Positions 1-6,742 of a stretch of DNA of 7,557 nucleotides are shown here, in pieces. Numbering within the stretch: the stretch's first letter is position 1; each line of letters begins with the position of its first letter. Both the position numbers and the translations under genes were made by a program. The stretch covers positions 1 through 7,557 of the forward strand of contig JAGWVZ010000169.1 of NCBI GenBank assembly GCA_018970625.1, given 5' to 3'. Source of the DNA: Myxococcales bacterium (GTDB lineage: Bacteria > Myxococcota > Bradymonadia > REDH01). Below the pieces are notes generated by a model. It did no database searches, had not been told where the DNA came from, and saw only the letters and a list, made by a program, of their open reading frames with translations.

Positions 1-1875
1 GTGGCGCTCTACAAATGCGTTGAAGGTGTCGTAAATGAAGTCGGCGTGGGGTTTCGGGTACGCGACGCCTTCCAGCGCCGCCATCCGTTCTTCGTACTCC
101 ACCCCCTCGGCCTTCATCTCGACCACGAGATCGCGACGGGCACGCTGCGACTGTGCGTACAGCACCGGCCCCGGGTTCTCGAGGATCGACTCGACCACCG
201 TCAGCAGATCCAGCGCGTACGTCGGTGAATCAAAGGGGACCTGCGCGATCGTATCCAGCAGGTAAAGCGCGAGCGTGTGGAACGCGCTGAAATCTTCGCC
301 CAGCTCGTCCGCCAGACGCACCCGCGCCGGCTCGACACCGTTGCCCCGAAGCACATCCACCAGACCCGCCTCACGCAACGACCGAAACACGCGCGCCGCG
401 TGGCGTCGCAGCAGCTTCCTGCCGCCCTGATTCTCGTGGCACACCGAGATCAGACGCACCAGCTCACGATATCCCCCGTCCAGCCCCGCCGGGTCGGCCT
501 GGCCGCGCTGCAACAGGTGCAACAGCATGCCGTGGTCCACCTGAAACACCGATTTCAGCGGTTCGGATTCACCATCGCGCAACGACTCGAACGTCTTGCG
601 GTCCCACGGCACAAAGCCCTTCTCAGGCTGCTTCTTCACAAACTTCTTCGACCCCTTACCCGAAGCGGCCTTCGCCTCGAGCCGAGAGTTCTCGATCACG
701 TGAGGTGGGGCCTGACAGACCACGAACCCTTCCACATCGAACCCTTTGCGGCCCGCACGACCCGCGATCTGGTGAAAATCGCGCACCGTCAGGATGCGGC
801 GCCGGTCTCCGTCGTACTTGTAAAGCCGGGTGAAGAGCACCGACCGGATCGGCACGTTGACGCCAACGCCCAGCGTATCGGTGCCCGCGATGATCTTCAT
901 CAGCCCCTGCTGCGCCAGACGCTCGACCAGCAACCGGTACTTCGGCAGCAGCCCGGCATGGTGCAGCCCGATTCCGTGGTGCACGTACCGGCGCATCTTC
1001 TTGCCAAACGGACTGTCAAAACGGAACGCGCCCAGCGCCTTCGAGATCGCCTGCTTCTCGGGCGTGGTGCACCAGTTGGACGACATCAGGTCGCCAGCCA
1101 GATCGGTGGCTTCGTGCTGCGAAAAGTTCACCACGTACACCGGGTAGCGCCCTCGGGTCACCAGCCCGTAGATGGCTTCGCCCAGCGGTACCTCGGAGTA
1201 ATCAAACGTGAGCGGGACCGGGCGCTGGCCAGACTTTACCAGCGCCGCGTCGCGCCCCGTCAGCTGCAACAGCGCCTTCTGCACAAAGGCGGTGTCGCCC
1301 AGCGTCGCTGACATCAGCAAAAAAGTCGCATTTTTCAGCACCAGCAGCGGGATCTGCCACGCCTGACCGCGATCCCGGTCGCTGTAATAATGGAACTCGT
1401 CCATGATCACCCAGTCCACAGGCGCCCCCGCCCCCTGACGCAGCGCCATGTTCGCCAGCACCTCGGCCGTACAGCAGATGATGGGTGCACGCGTGTTGAT
1501 GCCGGCATCGCCGGTCATCATGCCGACGTTGGCCGCGCCGAAGGTCGCGCACAGCGAAAAGAACTTCTCACTCACCAGCGCCTTGATGGGCGACGTGTAA
1601 AACGACCGCTCTCCCCGCGCCAGCGCTCGAAAGTGGGCGGCCATCGCCACCAGCGACTTCCCGGACCCTGTCGGCGTGTTCAGAATCACGTGCCGACCGT
1701 CCAGCAGCTCCAGAATGGCCTCCTCCTGCGCGGGATACAGATCCAGGCCGATATCCGCGGCCCAGCCCATGAAGATCTCCAACAGCTCTTCGGCTTCGGG
1801 ATGATGCGCCGGCAGCCTGTCCACCAGCGACCTGACCGCCTCGCGCTCGTTCCCCTTTTCCGAATCAGACGCCAT
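1..1875 (-). CDS. Ski2-like DEFH-box superfamily II helicase, DUF3516 type (3' end beyond window)
   Basis: This is an ATP-dependent nucleic-acid helicase, presumably cytoplasmic; the substrate (RNA or DNA) cannot be told from sequence. I translated the minus strand directly: 625 uninterrupted codons run from the ATG at 1875 to the window edge without a stop. Residues 67-74 are TPTGSGKS (Walker A), 159-162 DEFH (Walker B), 189-191 SAT (motif III), 331-340 contain GTDTLGVGVN (motif V) and 369-378 are QIAGRAGRKG (motif VI, arginine fingers). This motif set and spacing is that of Ski2-like proteins. The region after about residue 430 resembles the C-terminal DUF3516 domain from memory of that family. 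Family members are usually over 800 residues, so roughly 200 or more are missing to the left. The start is supported by GGAG five bases upstream (complement of 1881-1884). It diverges from the SRPBCC gene. The helicase call is firm; the DUF3516 assignment is less sure. Confidence 0.9.
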   Translation of the reverse strand, partial: MASDSEKGNEREAVRSLVDRLPAHHPEAEELLEIFMGWAADIGLDLYPAQEEAILELLDGRHVILNTPTGSGKSLVAMAAHFRALARGERSFYTSPIKALVSEKFFSLCATFGAANVGMMTGDAGINTRAPIICCTAEVLANMALRQGAGAPVDWVIMDEFHYYSDRDRGQAWQIPLLVLKNATFLLMSATLGDTAFVQKALLQLTGRDAALVKSGQRPVPLTFDYSEVPLGEAIYGLVTRGRYPVYVVNFSQHEATDLAGDLMSSNWCTTPEKQAISKALGAFRFDSPFGKKMRRYVHHGIGLHHAGLLPKYRLLVERLAQQGLMKIIAGTDTLGVGVNVPIRSVLFTRLYKYDGDRRRILTVRDFHQIAGRAGRKGFDVEGFVVCQAPPHVIENSRLEAKAASGKGSKKFVKKQPEKGFVPWDRKTFESLRDGESEPLKSVFQVDHGMLLHLLQRGQADPAGLDGGYRELVRLISVCHENQGGRKLLRRHAARVFRSLREAGLVDVLRGNGVEPARVRLADELGEDFSAFHTLALYLLDTIAQVPFDSPTYALDLLTVVESILENPGPVLYAQSQRARRDLVVEMKAEGVEYEERMAALEGVAYPKPHADFIYDTFNAFVERH

Positions 1876-1895
1876 GCGTTCTCCAGAGCACAATG

Positions 1896-1934
1896 GTTCA
1901 GGGCGGCGGTCCGCCCAACGCTGCCGTTCTGAAC
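1896..1934. repeat. Imperfect inverted repeat in the helicase/SRPBCC divergent region
   Basis: The arms are GTTCAG-GGCGGC (1896-1907) and GCTGCC-GTT-CTGAAC (1920-1934). They pair over 12 positions, with one G-T wobble and a three-base bulge. An alternative nested hairpin is GGGCGG (1901-1906), loop CGGT, CCGCCC (1911-1916). It sits between the candidate helicase promoter and the helicase ribosome-binding site. It could therefore be an operator or a leader hairpin, or it could be a chance product of GC-rich sequence. Confidence 0.4.
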
Positions 1935-1955
1935 GGAGCGCGACGGGTCTGTCAA
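1927..1955 (-). promoter_or_regulatory. Candidate sigma-70 promoter of the helicase gene
   Basis: Reading the minus strand, a perfect TTGACA (complement of 1950-1955) is followed after 17 bases by TCAGAA (complement of 1927-1932). The -10 match is poor (2 of 6), so only the -35 is convincing. The predicted start point would leave a leader of about 45 bases that includes most of the inverted repeat at 1896-1934. Inferred from consensus only. Confidence 0.3.
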
Positions 1956-1978
1956 TCGCCGCCCTGTCCACCTGCCGG

Positions 1979-2007
1979 TTGCATGAATGGCGCGCCGCTG
2001 ACATTAC
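1979..2007 (+). promoter_or_regulatory. Weak promoter candidate for the SRPBCC gene
   Basis: TTGCAT (1979-1984), a 17-base spacer and CATTAC (2002-2007) each match three of six sigma-70 consensus positions. Position and spacing suit a leader of about 30 bases before the ATG at 2044. No strong Shine-Dalgarno sequence precedes that ATG. Evidence is weak and rests on spacing. Confidence 0.2.
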
Positions 2008-2043
2008 AACGCGCGTCCACCTTCCCTACTGACGGTACGTCCC

Positions 2044-2541
2044 ATGAAATTCGACATGCGCCATGAGTTTTCCTGCCCACCCGACCTGATCTGGGAGCTG
2101 CTGGACGACCCCGAATTCGATCGTCGACTCGCCGCAGCGACGCAGGCAAAGCGCGTCACCGTCGAGAATCGAATGGACGGCAAACAGCGTTACATTCGGC
2201 GCAGCATCACGGCCAGGCGAACGCTGCCTGCCCCCATGGCCAAGTTGATTGGCTCCGATGAGATCGGCTGGGATCAGGAGACCTGGCACGAGCCCGGCAC
2301 CGAACGCATGCGATGGAAGATCACCCCGCGTGTGTTGCAGGACCGCATGACCGGCGAGGGTACCACAATCGTGCGCGCCACGCCGCGAGGCTGCGAGCGG
2401 GTCATTTCGGGCGACCTGACGGTAAAGGTCGCCCTGATTGGTGGGCAGATGGAGAAGAAGCTCGTCGAAGACGTCCAGCAGAGCTACGAGAACGCCGCCC
2501 GCATTCTGCGCGAGCTGATCGCCGAGCGTGCAAAGCGCTGA
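2044..2541 (+). CDS. SRPBCC/START-like protein, DUF2505 family candidate
   Basis: This is a 165-residue soluble protein with no signal peptide or membrane segment. It begins with MKFDMRHEF followed by CPPDLIWELLDDPEF, the usual opening of SRPBCC proteins: a first beta strand, then a helix with an aromatic W/F and a D-P-x-F turn. It ends in a long amphipathic helix (about residues 135-163, GGQMEKKLVEDVQQSYENAA), which in this fold covers a hydrophobic ligand cavity. Length and the N-terminal pattern recall DUF2505, whose function is unknown; the fold suggests binding of a lipid or other hydrophobic ligand, but no catalytic residues can be assigned. The start at 2044 gives the complete first strand, although no clear Shine-Dalgarno sequence precedes it; a second in-frame ATG lies at 2056. 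It diverges from the helicase gene and converges with hemN. The fold is fairly sure, the family less so. Confidence 0.8.
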   Translation: MKFDMRHEFSCPPDLIWELLDDPEFDRRLAAATQAKRVTVENRMDGKQRYIRRSITARRTLPAPMAKLIGSDEIGWDQETWHEPGTERMRWKITPRVLQDRMTGEGTTIVRATPRGCERVISGDLTVKVALIGGQMEKKLVEDVQQSYENAARILRELIAERAKR

Positions 2542-2549
2542 TCGCGTCC

Positions 2550-2565
2550 TCAGACCGCTGTCTGA
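2550..2565. terminator. Hairpin between convergent SRPBCC and hemN stops
   Basis: TCAGAC (2550-2555), loop CGCT, GTCTGA (2560-2565) form a perfect 6-bp stem. It lies within the 28-bp gap between the two opposing stop codons. No T-tract follows on either strand, so it is not a classical intrinsic terminator. Its placement suggests a bidirectional transcript end or RNA 3'-end stabiliser. Confidence 0.4.
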
Positions 2566-2569
2566 ACAG

Positions 2570-3940
2570 CTATACCGTCTGCGAGTAGTGGCCCGCTTCG
2601 TCGCCGGAGCGCGGGAGATACGCGTCAAAGCACATGGCCACGTTGCGCGCGAATGTCCGTCCCAGCTCCGTCAGCTCGATCGAGTCCTCCCGGACCAGCG
2701 CCAACTCTGGGCAGCGCTCCTTCACAGCGGCCAGCTCGGCGGCGAAGTGCTGGCCGAATGACAACCCCGGGCGCGCCTTCAGCAGCTCGCCCGAGACCTG
2801 CCCGTTGCACATGATCTCTTCGATCACCCGCGCGCGAAGGCGGTCGTCTTCGGACAACTCCAGACCGCGCGCGACCGGAAGGTGTCCCTCATCGATCGCC
2901 CGAAGGTACTCCGAAAGCCTGCGTGTGTTCTGCACGTACGCACCGCCCACATAACCAATCGAGGACGGCCCCAGCCCAATCATGCTCTCGGTACGCTGCA
3001 CGGTGTACCCCATGAAGTTGCGATGGAGCGTGCCGCGACCCTGTGCCTGCGCCAGCTCGTCATGGCGTCGCGCCACATGATCGATGCCGATCATCTCGTA
3101 ACCAGCCTCAGCAAATTGCTCGCGCGCCTGAGCGAGCAACTGAAACTTCGTCTCGGCGTCGGGGAAGGTCGCCGGATTCAGCGCCTTCTGGTGCGGTTGC
3201 TTCGAAGGGACCCATGCGAACGAATAGATGGCTGCACGATCCGCATTCAGCTCGATCACCGCCTGAACGGTTCGCCGAAAACTCGTGAGCGTCTGCAGCG
3301 GCAACCCATAGATCAGGTCGATATTCACCGACGTGAACCCGAGCGCCCGCGCCTGCTCCACCACCCGCGCGGTCTCTTCAATACTCTGCACACGCCCGAT
3401 CGCCAGTTGAACGACAGGGTCAAGGTCCTGAACTCCCAGCGAAATTCGGCGAAACCCCTGCTCGGCCAGCACAGCCAGGTGTTCTTCGCTCGTCACGCGT
3501 GGATCCACCTCCACGCTCAGCTCGGCATCCGGCGTAAACTCAAACCAGCTGCGGAAGTACCCCATCAGACCATTCAGCTCAGAAGGGGAATGATACGTGG
3601 GGGTACCGCCACCCAGATGAAGCTGCGCCACCTCGCGACGGGTCCGCATGGCGCCGGCGACAAGCCCCATCTCTCGCACCAGTCGCACCAGATAGGGACC
3701 ACTGACCTTGTCATGATCCGGGCTCACCGTCGCATTGCACGCGCAGTACAGACACCTGGACTCACAGAACGGCAGGTGCATGTATACGGACAGCGGCTTC
3801 TGGTTTTCACGCTCCAGATGCAGGTGCCGAAGGTAGGCATCTGCGTCAAACGCACCGTCAAACTGCAACGCGGTCGGATACGAGGTGTAACGCGGCCCTG
3901 CCTGATTGTAGCGACGAAGGAGTTCGGGAGTAATGTACAT
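2570..3940 (-). CDS. hemN: Oxygen-independent coproporphyrinogen III dehydrogenase (radical SAM)
   Basis: HemN is a cytoplasmic enzyme that oxidatively decarboxylates two propionate side chains of coproporphyrinogen III to give protoporphyrinogen IX without oxygen, using S-adenosylmethionine and a 4Fe-4S cluster. The cluster motif CxxxCxxCxC is at C59, C63, C66 and C68, within YMHLPFCESRCLYCACN. The extra fourth cysteine and the NAT that follows are typical of true HemN rather than HemW-type paralogues. GGGTP lies at 110-114 (SAM binding), SLGVQDLDPVVQ around 167-178, and GTLHRNFMGYTVQ at 303-315. The length of 456 residues is close to E. coli HemN. I chose the ATG at 3940, not an upstream in-frame ATG at 3994, because a perfect AGGAGG (complement of 3947-3952) lies six bases before it and the protein then starts at the usual MYITPELLRRYN. 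It converges with the SRPBCC gene. No FNR box of the TTGAT-N4-ATCAA form was seen upstream. A weak TTGTCA-N17-AGGATT lies at about 4036-4064 on the minus strand. Confidence 0.96.
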   Translation of the reverse strand: MYITPELLRRYNQAGPRYTSYPTALQFDGAFDADAYLRHLHLERENQKPLSVYMHLPFCESRCLYCACNATVSPDHDKVSGPYLVRLVREMGLVAGAMRTRREVAQLHLGGGTPTYHSPSELNGLMGYFRSWFEFTPDAELSVEVDPRVTSEEHLAVLAEQGFRRISLGVQDLDPVVQLAIGRVQSIEETARVVEQARALGFTSVNIDLIYGLPLQTLTSFRRTVQAVIELNADRAAIYSFAWVPSKQPHQKALNPATFPDAETKFQLLAQAREQFAEAGYEMIGIDHVARRHDELAQAQGRGTLHRNFMGYTVQRTESMIGLGPSSIGYVGGAYVQNTRRLSEYLRAIDEGHLPVARGLELSEDDRLRARVIEEIMCNGQVSGELLKARPGLSFGQHFAAELAAVKERCPELALVREDSIELTELGRTFARNVAMCFDAYLPRSGDEAGHYSQTV

Positions 3941-3946
3941 GGCCAG

Positions 3947-3952
3947 CCTCCT
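3947..3952 (-). promoter_or_regulatory. Ribosome binding site deciding the hemN start
   Basis: The complement of CCTCCT reads AGGAGG, a full Shine-Dalgarno core. It stands six bases upstream of the ATG at 3940 and rules out the longer start at 3994. Confidence 0.85.
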
Positions 3953-3957
3953 GGTTT

Positions 3958-3970
3958 GCTGTGGCACAGC
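3958..3970. repeat. 13-bp palindrome upstream of hemN
   Basis: GCTGTG-G-CACAGC is a perfect 6-bp inverted repeat around a single central base. It lies five bases upstream of the hemN Shine-Dalgarno sequence. The one-base centre excludes a stable hairpin, so if it is functional it is more likely a dimeric repressor site. No known regulator is recognised from it. Confidence 0.35.
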
Positions 3971-4050
3971 CGTGCATTTCAATCCCCGTGCCAATCGTCG
4001 AACCAGCCGGATCGCTCCGTCTTCGAAACACCCGGAATCCTTTTACTTGT

Positions 4051-4176
4051 TCAGCTTTTGACAACGACGACGGCGCTTCCCCGCCGGACAGCGACCTGCC
4101 CCACCAGGCACCCGGCGCGATTCCGCCCCATCATGTTGGAGACACCGCGCGGATTCACACCCCATTTTCGTGCCAT
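4051..4176 (-). CDS. Possible small protein of 41 residues upstream of hemN
   Basis: A short ORF begins at the ATG at 4176 with GGAGG five bases upstream (within complement of 4177-4190). It reads MARKWGVNPRGVSNMMGRNR, continues into a valine-rich tail ending VVVVKS, and stops at 4051. The product is basic and has no signal peptide or recognisable domain. A longer in-frame form from 4233 exists but lacks the ribosome-binding support. It occupies part of a 340-bp gap, is on the hemN strand, and ends 110 bp before the hemN start, so it could be a leader peptide or an independent small protein. It could equally be a chance ORF, since GC-rich DNA makes such frames often. No function is assigned. 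Confidence 0.25.
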   Translation of the reverse strand: MARKWGVNPRGVSNMMGRNRAGCLVGQVAVRRGSAVVVVKS

Positions 4177-4280
4177 CACGCCCTCCGCGCTGCCCAACAG
4201 GAAAAAGTGCATCCGTAACGCCAGTCCCGCCATCTATACGCCCATAAACCGCCGCTTTTCGCGCCTTTCGCAGGAAAACC

Positions 4281-4958
4281 ATGAACCGACTCCCTCTTTC
4301 GTTTGTGCTCACCCTGCTCAGCATCACCGCCGCCTGCAACACCGGGCACAGCACCGAGCCCACGTCTCAACCCAGTCGGTCGGCGACCAACACCGGTGGA
4401 ACGGTTCTGGCACCGGCTCCCGAGACAGGACAATCCGTCGCCACCTTCGCCGGCGGGTGCTTCTGGTGCATGGAAGGCCCTTTCGAGGCGCTCGACGGGG
4501 TGAGTGCCGTACTGTCCGGTTACACCGGCGGCCCCGAGCAAGGCCCCACCTACCGCATGGTCTCCTCGGGACTCACCGGCCACACCGAAGCGGTCATCGT
4601 GTACTACGACCCGGCGGTCGTCACGTACGAGACGCTGCTCGACACGTTCTGGCGCAGCATGGACCCCACCGACGGCGCCGGCCAGTTCGCCGACCGTGGT
4701 CCCCAGTATCGCCCTGCCATTTTTGCTCATACGCCCGAGCAACGCGCGGCGGCCGAGACCAGCAAAGAGGCGCTACAGGCATCGGGCCGATTCGATGAAC
4801 CCGTTGTGGTGCCGATTCAGGACGCCGGCGAATTCTGGGTGGCCGAGGACTACCATCAGGACTACTACCGAACCAACTCCACCCACTATAACATGTACCG
4901 CGCTGGCAGCGGCCGCACGGGCTTCCTGCGCAGCGTGTGGGGCGACGAATCCCACTGA
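4281..4958 (+). CDS. msrA: Lipoprotein peptide-methionine (S)-S-oxide reductase
   Basis: MsrA reduces the S-epimer of methionine sulfoxide in oxidised proteins. The sequence starts with a short n-region and hydrophobic segment followed by ITAAC, so C19 is a likely lipidation site; Asn at +2 fits export to the envelope. A Ser/Thr/Pro-rich linker spans about 20-52. The catalytic motif GGCFWC is at 58-63 with nucleophile C60. SGYTGG, GHTEAVIVYYDP, RGPQYRPAIF and EDYHQDYY follow in the family order. Besides C19, C60 and C63 there are no other cysteines, so the usual C-terminal resolving cysteines are absent. C63 or an external thiol must regenerate the enzyme, or it works as a one-cysteine type. 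AGGA six bases before the ATG supports the start. There is no fused MsrB domain. It diverges from hemN and converges with the PNGase F-like gene. The enzyme call is very secure; the lipoprotein call is good, although Thr at -3 is less usual than Leu. Confidence 0.95.
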   Translation: MNRLPLSFVLTLLSITAACNTGHSTEPTSQPSRSATNTGGTVLAPAPETGQSVATFAGGCFWCMEGPFEALDGVSAVLSGYTGGPEQGPTYRMVSSGLTGHTEAVIVYYDPAVVTYETLLDTFWRSMDPTDGAGQFADRGPQYRPAIFAHTPEQRAAAETSKEALQASGRFDEPVVVPIQDAGEFWVAEDYHQDYYRTNSTHYNMYRAGSGRTGFLRSVWGDESH

Positions 4959-4985
4959 TTTTGCAGGGCGGCGGTGGCCCGACCC

Positions 4986-6701
4986 TCAGCGGTAAATCAC
5001 CAGGTAGCTTGTCATGTGAATGTTGCCGGCGGCGGCGGTGGGCGTGCGACCGTTCAGGGTGGCCACATACGACAGGTCGGCGGTCTCACCGGGGGTGATC
5101 GAGTCGGTGACGTCTTCGACCCAGGGCGCGACGCGCTGACCGGGACACCAGCCACCTCGACCAAACCACCACGTGCCCCACTGGTTGGGCGTCATGCCGT
5201 TCTCGAGCTCGGCAATGCAGCCCTGCTCATTGCCCACGATGGGATGGTCCCGAACGAATGCGTCGCCGTTGATGCGCACCTCGTGCACGTGGTTGCAGAA
5301 CTCGGCACAATTCTGCAGCTCGGCGCCGTGCCCGGTAATAATCGCGAATAATTCCACGCGGGTGGCGTCGGCCGGAATCGGCACTTCGAGCTCGGGCTGG
5401 TTGTCGTTGTACTCGGGGTTGAAGGTGCCGCCCGACCACAGCGGAATGAGCTCGGACGGGCGTTCGGTGCGCTCACTGCGACCAAAGCGCAGCCGTACCT
5501 GCGTGGCGGTAGGCTGGGTATTCCAGGGCGGCGCAAACTCCCAGCGGAACTTGCGTGTTCCGCCCTGCGCCAGCAAAGGCAGCAGCGGCGAGGCATCCAC
5601 CACAAAGCGCGCCTCGCGGTGATACGTCGTAATGAATCGACCGAGCTCCAGTCGGGTCTCGCCGTCATACACAAACAGGTACGCCAGGTAGTCCCAGGCG
5701 CCGCAGTTGCCGAACTCCGGAATCGTAGCGTCGGGGCAGCGCTGATCGACCTCAATCTCCAGAATATCGTACGTCGCCAGCTCCTCGGGGGACGGCAACG
5801 CGATCTCGGTCTCGGCAAACTCGGCCAAAATCTCGCCCTGCCAGAGTGGTACGACCGTGCGCTCCTGTGACGCGAGCTCCAGATCGCGGCGCGCCTCGGC
5901 GTTCAGATAGGCGGCGTCCTGCGCGGCGTTCGCCAGATTGGATTCCCACGGCCACGCATCGGCAGCGGCCAGGTCGGCGTTGTAACGTGTGACGTCCGCG
6001 AACGACCCCAGCCCCCGAATACGCTGCGAGCGGTCGATGGCGAAGCCCTGACGACCGGCGCCCGCAAAGGTGTCTTTGAGCCACGAGTTCAATTCAGCAG
6101 CGCTGACATCAACAACGTGCGTCCGCTCAAACCATGCATCAGACTCTTCACGCGGGAAGGTATCGACGGCGTCTTCTACCCGCCTCGCCATATCTTCTGC
6201 CCGACTGGCCGCTGACTGCGGTCGGCTCAGGGTCGAAACAAAGAAGTAATGGACGTTTGGCGGCGACGCAGCGAGCAGCGTGTCAATATCGCGCTCCCAG
6301 ATGCTGGAGGAATCCGCCGACGAGTTGGGAATCTGGTCGGGAATGAACACGAACACGTCGCAACCGGTCCACGCGTCGCGCAGATTGAACTCGCGACCCT
6401 GCACCGTCGTAATGGTGAAGTCGCCGGCCAGATCGCGGCGGTGCGGACCGGTGACGCCCTCTTCCCAGGCGCGAAACGGTAGTCCATCAGGACAGGCCGT
6501 GGGTTCGGGCGTCACATCTGCCGCGGCGTCGACCGTGACGTCCGGCGAGGAGCCGTCCGTCGCGGCGTCGGCCTCTACCGTGGTGTCCGTCTGCGGCTGC
6601 CCGGCCAACTCCTCGGTGCTGCATGCCGCCAGCGTGCCGGCGAACAGCAAGGCCGTTGGAGAGATGCACTTCGATACACGCACAATAAACATCGGAAGCA
6701 T
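4986..6701 (-). CDS. Exported lipoprotein: degenerate thioredoxin-like domain fused to PNGase F-like amidase
   Basis: PNGase F enzymes cleave the Asn-GlcNAc amide bond and release whole N-glycans. The signal peptide ends in LAAC, so C27 is the likely lipid anchor; an acidic Asp/Ala/Thr/Pro linker spans about 28-69. Residues 90-235 resemble a peroxiredoxin/TlpA-like fold: GDFTITTVQGREFNL, then strand DVFVFI, VHYFFVS, and FAIDRSQRIRGLG. No CxxC follows the DVFVFI strand, so redox activity is unlikely. Residues 290-571 match PNGase F from memory of the Elizabethkingia enzyme: GAWD (D337, equivalent to D60), WEF (E388, to E118), NCAEFC (E467, to E206), GRFIT, and GGWCPG at 516-521. Cysteine pairs C322/C333, C465/C469 and C495/C519 correspond to its three disulfides. 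The start at 6701 gives the complete signal peptide; GTGAG upstream is a weak ribosome site, and ATG 6692 is an alternative. PNGase F itself has about 314 residues without the extra domain. The PNGase family call is strong; activity and glycan substrate are inferred. Confidence 0.9.
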   Translation of the reverse strand: MLPMFIVRVSKCISPTALLFAGTLAACSTEELAGQPQTDTTVEADAATDGSSPDVTVDAAADVTPEPTACPDGLPFRAWEEGVTGPHRRDLAGDFTITTVQGREFNLRDAWTGCDVFVFIPDQIPNSSADSSSIWERDIDTLLAASPPNVHYFFVSTLSRPQSAASRAEDMARRVEDAVDTFPREESDAWFERTHVVDVSAAELNSWLKDTFAGAGRQGFAIDRSQRIRGLGSFADVTRYNADLAAADAWPWESNLANAAQDAAYLNAEARRDLELASQERTVVPLWQGEILAEFAETEIALPSPEELATYDILEIEVDQRCPDATIPEFGNCGAWDYLAYLFVYDGETRLELGRFITTYHREARFVVDASPLLPLLAQGGTRKFRWEFAPPWNTQPTATQVRLRFGRSERTERPSELIPLWSGGTFNPEYNDNQPELEVPIPADATRVELFAIITGHGAELQNCAEFCNHVHEVRINGDAFVRDHPIVGNEQGCIAELENGMTPNQWGTWWFGRGGWCPGQRVAPWVEDVTDSITPGETADLSYVATLNGRTPTAAAGNIHMTSYLVIYR

Positions 6702-6723
6702 GCAGACTCACAGGCACATGAAA

Positions 6724-6742
6724 CACACACGACGTTTGTGTG
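6724..6742. repeat. CACAC/GTGTG inverted repeat upstream of the PNGase F-like gene
   Basis: CACAC (6724-6728, extending as CACACAC to 6730) and GTGTG (6738-6742) form a 5-bp inverted repeat. It overlaps the predicted -10 and transcription start of the downstream gene. This is a possible regulator site; the arms are low-complexity CA repeats, so chance is a real alternative. Confidence 0.3.

Larger units (their letters stand above)
3941..4280. other. Divergent hemN/msrA intergenic region
   Basis: This 340-bp stretch holds no well-supported gene. It contains the hemN ribosome-binding site, the GCTGTGGCACAGC palindrome, a possible 41-codon ORF on the minus strand, and presumably promoters for both flanking genes. 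On the plus strand a perfect TTGACA (4058-4063) has no -10 partner at the right distance. TATACG (4235-4240) is the best -10 candidate for msrA but lacks a good -35. Bases just before msrA (AGGA, 4272-4275) form its ribosome-binding site. Confidence 0.6.

Noticed and set aside
277..1311. Long plus-strand open frame of 344 codons
   Set aside because: It lies antisense to the helicase, whose motifs are unambiguous on the minus strand. Its product is rich in Arg, His and Gln, as expected from the complement of GC-rich coding DNA.
3941..3994. Eighteen-residue N-terminal extension of HemN
   Set aside because: The extension has no conserved features, and a perfect AGGAGG stands directly before the internal ATG at 3940, where the conserved protein begins.
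4058..4063. Perfect TTGACA on the plus strand upstream of msrA
   Set aside because: Seventeen bases downstream is CCGCCG, with no -10 likeness, and it lies more than 200 bp from the msrA start.
2882..4798. Very long plus-strand open frame of 638 codons
   Set aside because: It runs antisense through hemN, across the intergenic region and into msrA in another frame. Both of those genes have clear catalytic motifs, and this frame shows no recognisable domain.
4966..4980. GGGC/GCCC hairpin in the msrA/PNGase F-like convergent gap
   Set aside because: The stem is only 4 bp with a 7-base loop and there is no T-tract, so a terminator call is not supported.
4281..6701. Idea that msrA and the PNGase F-like gene form one redox or glycan system
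   Set aside because: They converge on opposite strands, share no promoter, and the thioredoxin-like domain has no active cysteines to recycle MsrA. Adjacency alone is not enough.
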